Assembly (NCBI RefSeq): GCF_014836945.1
Contig: NZ_JACSPX010000001.1
Location: forward strand, 388,942 to 452,941
Direction of reading: 5' to 3'
Source: Microbacterium commune
GTDB taxonomy: Bacteria; Actinomycetota; Actinomycetes; Actinomycetales; Microbacteriaceae
DNA: 64,000 bases
This document shows, piece by piece, positions 44,647 through 51,133 of the stretch (its first letter is position 1; each line of letters begins with the position of its first letter). The notes below the pieces were generated by a model. That model did not search any database. It saw only the letters and a list, made by a program, of their open reading frames with translations, and was not told the DNA's origin. The position numbers and the translations under genes are program-made.

Positions 44647-45261
44647 ATGCCCTCTGCTGCGCTGCCGCCCACCCCGTTCCCGCTCTTCGACGAGTGGTTC
44701 GCCGAGGCGCGCAGCGCCGAAGCATCCGACCGTCCGTTCTCGGCCACGGCGATGACGCTCTCCACTGTCGCGCAGGTCGAAGACCAGTGGCGGCCGCGTT
44801 CGCGCATGGTGCTGCTGAAGGACTGGGACGAGCGGGGTTTCGTGTTCTTCACGCACACCGACTCCGATAAGGGCCGAGAGCTCGCCGCGCATCCGTACGC
44901 ATCGCTGGTGTTCCACTGGCCCGAGCTCGAGCGGCAAATCCGGGTGGAGGGGGTGGCGGCGCCCGTCAGCCGCTCCGAGGTGGAGGCGTATCACGCCACC
45001 CGCCCGCGCGGGTCGCAGCTGGGTGCCTGGGCGTCGCGGCAGAGTCGCCCCATCAGCGATCGGGCGGAGCTGGAGGACGCCGTGGCGCGGGCGGCGGAGC
45101 GGTTCGCTGACGCCGAGGTGCCCGCACCGCCGCACTGGGGTGGGTTCCGGATCGCGCCCGAGCGGCTGGAGTTCTGGCAGGGACGTCGATCGCGCCTGCA
45201 CGAGCGACTCGTCTACAGCCGCGGCGAGTCTGGCTGGACGACGGAGCTGCTGGCCCCGTGA
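44647..45261 (+). CDS. pdxH: pyridoxamine/pyridoxine 5'-phosphate oxidase
   Basis: The ATG at 44647 gives 204 residues. Family motifs: RMVLLKDWDERGFVFFTH (FMN binding), SDKGRELAAHPYASLVFHW, ERQIRVEG, SRQSRPI, and the C-terminal RLHERLVYSR...W...LAP. It oxidises PNP or PMP to pyridoxal phosphate with FMN. A CACCAT -10-like box lies 6 nt upstream of the ATG. Its stop overlaps the next gene's GTG by 4 nt. Confidence 0.94.
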   Translation: MPSAALPPTPFPLFDEWFAEARSAEASDRPFSATAMTLSTVAQVEDQWRPRSRMVLLKDWDERGFVFFTHTDSDKGRELAAHPYASLVFHWPELERQIRVEGVAAPVSRSEVEAYHATRPRGSQLGAWASRQSRPISDRAELEDAVARAAERFADAEVPAPPHWGGFRIAPERLEFWQGRRSRLHERLVYSRGESGWTTELLAP

Positions 45262-45953
45262 GCGCTTCCGGCTCCGCGGCCGACGCACTCCCGGCCGACT
45301 GGTCGCCCTGGCGTGCGCCGTCGCCGCTCGACGGACGGCGCCCGAGCCCCGTCGATCTCGCCCACGCGGCTGCCGCGTGGCTCCGGCGCGATGACGTGCT
45401 GCCCTATCCGACCGACGCCGAGTCCGCCGGCCGCGTGCGGCTGCTGATGGTCGGCATCAATCCCAGGCCGTGGACGATCGCCGTCAACGCGCCGTTCGCG
45501 CGTCTGGGAAACCGGTTCTGGTCGTCGCTGGCCGTCGCGGGTCTCACCGACGAGGTCGTGGACGCCTCGCGCGGCCTGTCGTCCGCGGACGAGCGGATGC
45601 TGGCCGCGCACGGCATCGGCATGACGAACCTCGTCGCCCGCCCCACGGCGCGCGCTGACGAACTCGAGGCGCACGAGCTGCACCTGGGTGGGCGCCGTCT
45701 GCTCGAGCGGGTGGGCGTGCTGCGCCCCCGTTCTGTCGCCGTCGTCGGCGTCACCGCGTTCCGCACCGCGTTCTCCGTGCCGCGAGCCCGCATGGGCGCG
45801 CAAGAGGTGGGCGCGCTCAGCGGATGGCCGAAGGATATCCCGCTGTGGGCGGTACCCAACCCGAGTGGGCCGAACGCGCACGAGACGGTCGAGAGTCTCG
45901 GGGAATGGTGGCGGAAGGTGTGGGCGGCGAGCGCACCGTCATCCGCGCCGTAG
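45258..45953 (+). CDS. mug: mismatch-specific uracil/thymine-DNA glycosylase (MUG/TDG-like)
   Basis: This 231-residue protein has the motif 1 region VGINPRPWTIAVNAPFAR and motif 2 NPSGPNAH near residue 205, characteristic of the MUG/TDG branch of the UDG superfamily, which removes U or T from G:U and G:T mispairs and etheno-C. It has an N-terminal extension of about 60 residues relative to E. coli Mug. GTGA overlap with pdxH indicates translational coupling. Confidence 0.83.
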   Translation: MSASGSAADALPADWSPWRAPSPLDGRRPSPVDLAHAAAAWLRRDDVLPYPTDAESAGRVRLLMVGINPRPWTIAVNAPFARLGNRFWSSLAVAGLTDEVVDASRGLSSADERMLAAHGIGMTNLVARPTARADELEAHELHLGGRRLLERVGVLRPRSVAVVGVTAFRTAFSVPRARMGAQEVGALSGWPKDIPLWAVPNPSGPNAHETVESLGEWWRKVWAASAPSSAP

Positions 45954-46005
45954 CGAGACGGCCGCGCTGCGCGACGGGGCGTCGAGTCTCCGCGAAGGGC
46001 TGGTG

Positions 46006-46176
46006 TCAGCTGCCGGAGCGGTGGGCGGAATGATCGGCGACGTCGGGCTCGGCTCGCAGGATGTCGGCGATCTCCTCCTCCGGCCGCGGCGCGATGGTCT
46101 CGTCCGCCTCGATCTCGGGAACGATTGGCTCGTGTCGGTCGTCTCCGAGGGGAGACTCGTGAATCGGTTCGGACAT
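46006..46176 (-). CDS. small acidic hypothetical protein
   Basis: This 56-residue protein (MSEPIHESPLGDDRHEPIVP, then a Glu/Asp/Ala-rich sequence) has no membrane helix or cysteine. The ATG at 46176 follows AAGGAGAG at good spacing. It starts 10 nt after the stop of the RibD-like gene and is likely co-transcribed. The family is unknown. Confidence 0.6.
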   Translation of the reverse strand: MSEPIHESPLGDDRHEPIVPEIEADETIAPRPEEEIADILRAEPDVADHSAHRSGS

Positions 46177-46186
46177 CGTCTCTCCT

Positions 46187-46774
46187 TCATTCGGCACCGG
46201 CAGGATCCACCCGCGCGGCTTGGTAGTGCAGCATTGTGAAACCGTTCTCGAAGACGCGACTCTCGATCAGACGCAGATCCAGACGCGCATCCTCGGGCAG
46301 CGCCCGCAGTCCGCCACCGAGGATCACCGGGACGATGAAGAAACGGAAGTCCCGTACGAGGCCTGCACGGATGGCCGGCGCGGCCGTCGTCGGCCCGAAG
46401 ATCTCCACCTCCCCCGACGCATGCTGCGTGATACGGCGGATCTCGTCGAGCGTGAGCTGCGTGACGAGCCTGTGGTTCTCGCGCGTGACCTCGTCTGAGG
46501 TCAGCGACGATGACGCCGCGACGACGTCGAGTCCCTGCCACAGCCTCGCGAACTCACGTTCGTCGTCGCCCCAGACCTCCCCCTCGGGCTCCGCCTCCCA
46601 GTAATGCATCAGCTCGTACGTGCGCCGCCCGAGGATCTCGGTGGAGATCGCGGCCATCCGCTCGACGTGGAAACGGAACACCTGCTCGCTCGGCGCACCG
46701 AATTGGAAGTCGCCGTCGGGGCCGGCCGCGTACCCGTCGATCGAGATGGTCGCGGCGTAGCTCAGAGTTCCCAT
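46187..46774 (-). CDS. RibD C-terminal/dihydrofolate reductase-like protein
   Basis: The ATG at 46774 gives 195 residues beginning MGTLSYAATISIDGYAAGP, the usual start of this family; the frame is open further upstream without similarity. LGRRTYELMHYWE, a mid-protein segment VVAASSSL, and FGPTTAAPAIRAGLVRDFRF...PVILGGGLRAL fit a Rossmann-like NADPH-binding reductase. It is not a canonical folA or ribD; the substrate is unknown. The small acidic gene follows it. Confidence 0.82.
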   Translation of the reverse strand: MGTLSYAATISIDGYAAGPDGDFQFGAPSEQVFRFHVERMAAISTEILGRRTYELMHYWEAEPEGEVWGDDEREFARLWQGLDVVAASSSLTSDEVTRENHRLVTQLTLDEIRRITQHASGEVEIFGPTTAAPAIRAGLVRDFRFFIVPVILGGGLRALPEDARLDLRLIESRVFENGFTMLHYQAARVDPAGAE

Positions 46775-46883
46775 AGCCCATGCTCGCGCCGTGCGGTCGG
46801 ATACGCAATCACCGCCGGTGCATCCGTCGAAGCTCTGCACTGCCCCACGACCGGGTCGCGACTGCTCGCGCGCGAGAGCCGGC

Positions 46884-46970
46884 TCACGAGAAGAGCTGAC
46901 GCAGCGCGTCCGGGTCTCCGGCGTCGACGACCTTCTGCACGGCGTCGATGGTCGTCTGGTTCGAGAACAT
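46884..46970 (-). CDS. possible 28-residue coding remnant or microprotein
   Basis: A short frame MFSNQTTIDAVQKVVDAGDP continuing to a C-terminal LRQLFS has third positions that are nearly all G or C, like real genes of this genome, although the spacer around it does not. The ATG has only a close GAGG upstream. It could be the 3' remnant of a lost gene or a genuine small protein. No family was recognised. Confidence 0.3.
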   Translation of the reverse strand: MFSNQTTIDAVQKVVDAGDPDALRQLFS

Positions 46971-47087
46971 GGGCCTCAACGTGCCGTTCCACACCCTCCG
47001 CACGGCATGCTCGCAGAACGTCCCTGCGCCATCCACCACATCTCGCAGCGATCGAGCGTCTGACTCGAGTCCGACGACAATGGCTTG
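46971..47087. other. non-coding spacer
   Basis: The remainder of the roughly 310-nt gap between the RibD-like gene and the next gene shows no supported gene. GACAAT at about 47076-47081, close to the ATG at 47088, is a plausible -10 box for that gene. Confidence 0.3.
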
Positions 47088-47459
47088 ATGACAGAGCACA
47101 CGCGCAGGCGGCTGAACTTCCTCATGCTGGGACACTCGCCTGATGGTGCGACCGGTTGGCCGCATCCAGCGACGATCACCGTGCACCCGCGCGGCGAGAC
47201 GACCCTGATCAACTTCTCGATGGGTCCGCACATCGCGAATGTCGGCGGACAGGTGCCGATCACGCGCGTGATCCACGACGGCGAGCTGAACGAGACCTTC
47301 GCCGAGGAGTTCGACGCCTGCGAGGCACGATGGCTCGTGCCGCACCTGGCCCGACTTGCCGCGGGTGAGAACCTCACCGAAGACGACCTCACCCTGGCAT
47401 ATGAGGCACGGTTCGGTCGCCGCCCGAAGACGGAGACATCGACCGACATCACGTTCTGA
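47088..47459 (+). CDS. hypothetical protein, last gene before the island
   Basis: The ATG at 47088 gives 123 residues (MTEHTRRRLNFLMLGHSPDG, then a mixed alpha/beta sequence without membrane helices, ending in a charged tail). Codon usage is typical of the chromosome. A TTG one codon earlier is an alternative start. The family was not recognised. The first ychF-end repeat begins 18 nt after its stop, so this gene was probably the direct convergent neighbour of ychF before the island arrived. Confidence 0.7.
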   Translation: MTEHTRRRLNFLMLGHSPDGATGWPHPATITVHPRGETTLINFSMGPHIANVGGQVPITRVIHDGELNETFAEEFDACEARWLVPHLARLAAGENLTEDDLTLAYEARFGRRPKTETSTDITF

Positions 47460-47476
47460 GCGGAATGGAGCGGCTG

Positions 47477-47503
47477 TCAGATGTAGAAGCGGAAGTCCAC
47501 CAC
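47477..47503 (-). repeat. ychF 3'-end repeat, copy A (left attachment-like site)
   Basis: Read on the minus strand it encodes D-V-V-D-F-R-F-Y-I-stop, closely matching the YchF ending D-V-V-E-F-R-F-N-V-stop. A CCAC/GTGG inverted repeat follows at 47497-47517. It marks the left edge of the island. Confidence 0.75.
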
Positions 47504-47544
47504 ATCACGTTAGTGGTAGGCATTTCACCGGCTGACTCGTGCGC

Positions 47545-48114
47545 TCACTGCTTCGCGCTGAGGCGGGACACGAGCCCGCGTGCGACCTCATCCGCCGTTC
47601 GTGCTGTCGTATCTAACTCCAAGACCTCATCTGACCACACCGCGTAATCGGCACGACGCCGCTGAACGTCCGCCCACGTCGGCTCGCCGACATGGGCGAG
47701 ACCACGATCCCTGTTGCGAAGCCGCTGCACGTGCGTTCTTGCGTCGGTGATCACGAGGTGCACGAAGTCGAGCCGCGCGCCCGTCCGCAATGCCGCAGTC
47801 CGCCAGGTCTGCCGAGCCTCTTCACTATCGTTCACCGCATCGACCACGACGCTGCGACCGAGTTGCAGATTCAATTCCGCCATCGCGCGAGTCGCCTCGT
47901 ACGCGGCTACGCCGACTTGCCAGCTCGCGGGCAGTCCGCAAGAGAGCATCGACTCCTCCACCGCGTCGATGGACAGGTGAATGGAGCCCCCGAGTGCAGC
48001 AGCGATCTCAGCGACGCTGGTCTTTCCGACCCCCGGAAGACCAGAGATCACGACAAGATGACCACTCACGCGATCCGCAATCCGGCATTGTCTGTGATCG
48101 TCGGCAATCTTCAC
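47545..48114 (-). CDS. P-loop ATPase/kinase-like protein
   Basis: This 189-residue protein has Walker A GLPGVGKTS at residues 25-33, LSIDAVEESML, a DXD-like VVVDAVNDSEEARQTWR segment, and LHLVITD..HVQRLRNRDR, the layout of small AAA_33/zeta-toxin-like or nucleoside-kinase-like proteins. The substrate is unknown; some relatives phosphorylate antibiotics or cell-wall precursors. The GTG at 48114 overlaps GGAGG; a GTG at 48069 (174 residues) is an alternative. It is the only gene between repeat copies A and B. Confidence 0.75.
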   Translation of the reverse strand: MKIADDHRQCRIADRVSGHLVVISGLPGVGKTSVAEIAAALGGSIHLSIDAVEESMLSCGLPASWQVGVAAYEATRAMAELNLQLGRSVVVDAVNDSEEARQTWRTAALRTGARLDFVHLVITDARTHVQRLRNRDRGLAHVGEPTWADVQRRRADYAVWSDEVLELDTTARTADEVARGLVSRLSAKQ

Positions 48115-48221
48115 CTCCGGGCCGTGGCTGCAGTCCAGTCTACGATGATGCGTTTCGTCTCGCGGAGACCCGCACTGAGCGAGCGAAGCGAGACGAAGTG
48201 TCGCTCGACGACCGGGTTGGC

Positions 48222-48248
48222 TCAGACGTTGAAGCCGAACTCCACCGG
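48222..48248 (-). repeat. ychF 3'-end repeat, copy B
   Basis: On the minus strand it encodes V-E-F-G-F-N-V-stop, the YchF ending with one change (R to G). A CACCG-TTAG-CGGTG hairpin follows at 48256-48269. It separates the ATPase module from the 147-residue orphan module. Confidence 0.7.
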
Positions 48249-48296
48249 GTTACGTCACCGTTAGCGGTGTGCACGGTGGCGGTCGAACGCGGAAAG

Positions 48297-48740
48297 ATGG
48301 AGAGCATGTGCGCCACCAATCTGTGGGCGATCAACGCTGCAGCCTTCACTTCGGAATTCCAACGATTCACCGAGGATAAGCTGGGCGTGCCTCCCCTGCG
48401 AACCACCATGCGCATAGCCTCTGGTCGAGTGCGGGGCTCGTCGGCGGTATTCACACTGACCCGCCGGATGTGCGACTGCGACAGTCTCATCGGGCGTCGC
48501 AACGACGCGCCGGTCCACGGTGAGATCGACGCCGACGCGTGGCTCGGGTGGTTGCGCGAGATGCCGGACCACGTCACGAACGTCTCGCGCATCGCAGTAC
48601 TCCGCGCGTGGAGCCCTGAGGACGACGATGTCGTGCCCTCCCACGATCGAGGTGTCCGAGTAGCAGATCTCACCGAGGACGTGCTCCGCGACATCCGCGA
48701 CGACAGTCTGCTGACTATCGACTACCCGCGGATGGCCTGA
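48297..48740 (+). CDS. orphan hypothetical protein of the island
   Basis: This 147-residue protein (start MESMCATNLW at 48297; a second ATG at 48306) has four cysteines, with MCDCDSLIG near residue 65, an acidic stretch DADAWLGWLREMP, and SPEDDDVVPSHDRG. There is no membrane helix. I do not recognise the family. It lies alone between repeat copies B and C, so it may be a self-contained cargo gene. GGAAAG precedes the first ATG and GGAG the second. Confidence 0.6.
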   Translation: MESMCATNLWAINAAAFTSEFQRFTEDKLGVPPLRTTMRIASGRVRGSSAVFTLTRRMCDCDSLIGRRNDAPVHGEIDADAWLGWLREMPDHVTNVSRIAVLRAWSPEDDDVVPSHDRGVRVADLTEDVLRDIRDDSLLTIDYPRMA

Positions 48741-48765
48741 GCCCAGGCCACTTCCAAGCGCCGTT

Positions 48766-48792
48766 CAGTTGTTGAAGCGGAACTCCACCGCA
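48766..48792 (-). repeat. ychF 3'-end repeat, copy C
   Basis: On the minus strand it encodes V-E-F-R-F-N-N-stop, again the YchF ending. A CACCG-CATTC-CGGTG hairpin overlaps it (48787-48801). It is the left edge of the largest module, whose right edge is ychF itself. Confidence 0.75.
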
Positions 48793-49025
48793 TTCCGGTG
48801 ATTGCGGAACCTTTGGCGCTAAGGCTGCCCCATGGCTGCCGGGGAGCGGGCTTCTAAGCCTCTGACCTGGGGGTTCAGGGGTGTCGCCGCCTCGCAGGCA
48901 CTCCATCGACGGCTGCCGACCACGATAGCACCCGAGGTGACTGGCGGGCCGATGGAGAACTGGCTGGCGCAGGCTGTTGTACAGGCTGACCGTCACGCAC
49001 GCCTACGCAGCTCTGCAAGCTGGAA
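48793..49025. other. non-coding spacer after repeat C
   Basis: No supported gene. Apart from the hairpin of copy C there is a short inverted repeat near 48863-48882 (CCTC..GGGG type). The stretch may contain recombinase-binding sequence, but no repeats characteristic of a named integrase were recognised. Confidence 0.3.
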
Positions 49026-49202
49026 CTACAGGTTCGCCCTACCGCCAACGCTCGCCTGGTACGGGCACTCTCCGTCGTGGTTCCGCCAGTCGCACGCGTG
49101 GGGACCCTCATGGTGGTGCCAGCCGAAGTATCGACCAGCGTCTTCGGACCAGTGCTCACAGCGGATGACCTTCGGCGCGCGCTCGGCGTCATCAGTAGCC
49201 AT
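49026..49202 (-). CDS. small Cys/His-rich protein (possible zinc-binding)
   Basis: The ATG at 49202 gives 58 residues with three cysteines and eight histidines (for example CEHWSED, GWHHHEGPHACDW and RNHDGECPY), a density that suggests metal binding. There is no clear Shine-Dalgarno. Codon usage is moderately biased, supporting real coding. The family is unknown. It is divergent from the XRE-ImmA gene that starts 211 nt away. Confidence 0.45.
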   Translation of the reverse strand: MATDDAERAPKVIRCEHWSEDAGRYFGWHHHEGPHACDWRNHDGECPYQASVGGRANL

Positions 49203-49412
49203 GGGTCCATGATCCCACGCCGCATCGCCGAAACCGCCGGCGCAGGAGCGCCCCCAGGCTCCGCAACGACAGCGATCAGCAACGCTAGCGCTGATACGAC
49301 GGGAGCGCCGGACTGATAGCGCTGGAGGGTCAGTGCCTAAACATATGATTGGGACAAGGTTACTCGCACCCGGCCTGCCGCCGCCGGCCGTCACTCAGGG
49401 AGGAGCAACGCC
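49203..49412. other. spacer and promoter region of the XRE-ImmA gene
   Basis: No gene is supported. The sequence before the XRE-ImmA ATG includes an AT-richer patch (CATATGATTG near 49342) and a GGAGG Shine-Dalgarno at about 49399-49405, so the gene probably has its own promoter. Confidence 0.35.
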
Positions 49413-50546
49413 ATGGCACGCGCACCCATCAACGGGGCCACACTGACTTGGGCGCGCTCCGTCATGCACCTGGATGCCCAGGACGTGGCCAGCGCCGCTG
49501 GCACGACCCTCGAACGGACACTTGCGTTTGAGTCTGGCGACGAGCAGCCGACCCTGAAGCAGCTAGAGAAGATTGCTAAGAAGTTGGACCGGACAATGGC
49601 CTTCTTCTTCGCTCCTCCGCCAACGTCCACGGACGTTCCACAGACCCCAGACTTTCGTGGGCGTGGAGCGGAACCCCTCCCACCCCTTCTGGCGCGCGAA
49701 ATGCGTCGCGCGGAGCAGCACCGCGACACAGTGTTGGACCTCCAGGGAGCGCCGGAGCAGACAGCCCGAGTGGGTTCCATTAATTGGGACACGTACCGCA
49801 AGCGTGCCAGCGAGCTCCGTACCCATCTCGGTCTCCGCGAAGAGTTCGTCCCCCCCGAGAATGGCCAGAACCAGGTACTGAACTTTTGGCGAGGACTGCT
49901 GGAGCACCATGGCTACCTAGTGTTCCAGACGACCAAGGTGCCTCTCAGCACATTCCGAGGCCTGTCCATCCAGCACGATTCCTTGCCCGTTATCATCCTT
50001 AACGGATCCGATTCCAACAACGGCAAGGTGTTCACCCTCTTCCATGAGGTGGCACACCTTGCCAACAAAACCAGCGGGCTGTGCGATTTGGATGAGGACG
50101 TGAATGAAGAGGCCATCGCTAATGCGTTCGCAGCGAACTTCCTCATGCCCTACAAGCAGGTCACGGCGTTGGTACAGACCTTGGATGGAGAGCCCAGCGA
50201 CCTAGCATCCAAGGTAGCGGCGCGCTTCAAGGTCAGCTTTCTGGCCGCCGGCATCCGCCTCCGGACATTGAATGTAATTGACGACGACGATTTGGAATTC
50301 ATCTGGCGGGAGAGTGACGCAGTCTGGGCCAAGAGCCGAGCGGACCAGAAGGCAAAGACCGGCGGGCCTGCCCCCTGGCGCGTGCGTTACCGAGACCTTG
50401 GCAGCACATATATCGGCACCGTGGCGCGTGCCGTGGAGGACTCCCGAGTTGACTGGATGGACGCCAGTTACCTCCTGAACGCGCGCATTCCCATGGTCAG
50501 ACAGATGTTTGAGGAGTATTACCGGACTGAGGGGAGTAACCAGTGA
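49413..50546 (+). CDS. XRE-family HTH protein fused to ImmA/IrrE metallopeptidase
   Basis: This 377-residue protein has an N-terminal HTH (about 12-65: LTWARSVMHLDAQDVASAAG, then LKQLEKIAKKLDR), a linker, and an ImmA peptidase domain with HEVAH at 211-215 and third-ligand helix NEEAIANAFAANFLMP (about 231-246). Such proteins cleave a repressor or antitoxin and usually pair with a toxin-like PIN partner. GTGA overlap with the DUF4411 gene makes the pair one unit. GC at third positions is clearly lower than in flanking core genes, consistent with transfer. Confidence 0.88.
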   Translation: MARAPINGATLTWARSVMHLDAQDVASAAGTTLERTLAFESGDEQPTLKQLEKIAKKLDRTMAFFFAPPPTSTDVPQTPDFRGRGAEPLPPLLAREMRRAEQHRDTVLDLQGAPEQTARVGSINWDTYRKRASELRTHLGLREEFVPPENGQNQVLNFWRGLLEHHGYLVFQTTKVPLSTFRGLSIQHDSLPVIILNGSDSNNGKVFTLFHEVAHLANKTSGLCDLDEDVNEEAIANAFAANFLMPYKQVTALVQTLDGEPSDLASKVAARFKVSFLAAGIRLRTLNVIDDDDLEFIWRESDAVWAKSRADQKAKTGGPAPWRVRYRDLGSTYIGTVARAVEDSRVDWMDASYLLNARIPMVRQMFEEYYRTEGSNQ

Positions 50547-51004
50547 GCTACACCCTCGATTCAAACATTCTCATTAACATGGAGCGGCTCTACCCCCGCG
50601 ACATCTTCCCGACCCTATGGGCTTCAATCGAAGGCCTCGTGAGCCAAGGAGAGGCCTGCATCTGCGAAGCAGTCCTCCGCGAGTTGGAGCGAGGTGACGA
50701 CGACCTCCACACCTGGGCAAAGAATCTTCACGGGTTCCTATGCGCAACGCATCAAGATGAGGTGTTGACAGTGGCCGCCATCACTCAGGCCCACCCCGAG
50801 TGGGTGAGCGGGACACAGAATGATGCCGACCCCTGGGTCATTGCCCATGGACTTCAAGAGCAACGGGTGGTGGTTACCGAGGAGAACCTAAAGGGACCCA
50901 ATACCCCGGACCGGAACCAGAAGATCCCCAATGTTGCATTGGAACACGGGGTAGCGACCATGAAGTTCTTCGGATTCGTCAAGGCGCAAGGCTGGTCCTT
51001 CTAG
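50543..51004 (+). CDS. DUF4411 family PIN-like protein (putative toxin partner)
   Basis: This 153-residue protein has PIN-type acidic residues: D6 in LDSNILIN, E in CICEAVLRELERGDDD, D in NDADPWVIAHG, and VVVTEENL near residue 115. PIN domains are Mg2+-dependent ribonucleases. DUF4411 genes almost always follow XRE-ImmA genes, as here with a GTGA overlap, and the pair is regarded as toxin-antitoxin-like. Its target is unknown. A hairpin follows the stop. Confidence 0.85.
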   Translation: MSYTLDSNILINMERLYPRDIFPTLWASIEGLVSQGEACICEAVLRELERGDDDLHTWAKNLHGFLCATHQDEVLTVAAITQAHPEWVSGTQNDADPWVIAHGLQEQRVVVTEENLKGPNTPDRNQKIPNVALEHGVATMKFFGFVKAQGWSF

Positions 51005-51010
51005 CCGCTA

Positions 51011-51043
51011 TGCAAGCCTGCAGCCGCCCGCTGCAGGTTTGCA
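51011..51043. terminator. terminator hairpin between DUF4411 and hsdR
   Basis: The 14-bp arms 51011-51024 and 51030-51043 pair with one G-U wobble around CGCCC. They lie between the convergent DUF4411 and hsdR genes. A second small palindrome, AGTGCTCAAGCACT (51129-51142), overlaps the hsdR stop. Confidence 0.75.
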
Positions 51044-51133
51044 ACGGAGTAGTCCGAGTGTCGAGACCAAGCTTTAACAGGCCACGTTTGCTGCCCGGTG
51101 GTACCGAGAGAAAGGCCTGCAGCACAGAAGTGC

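Noticed and set aside
48845..48885. Integrase core site or terminator near a CCTC..GGGG inverted repeat
   Set aside because: The arms are short and imperfect and nothing ties them to a recombinase.
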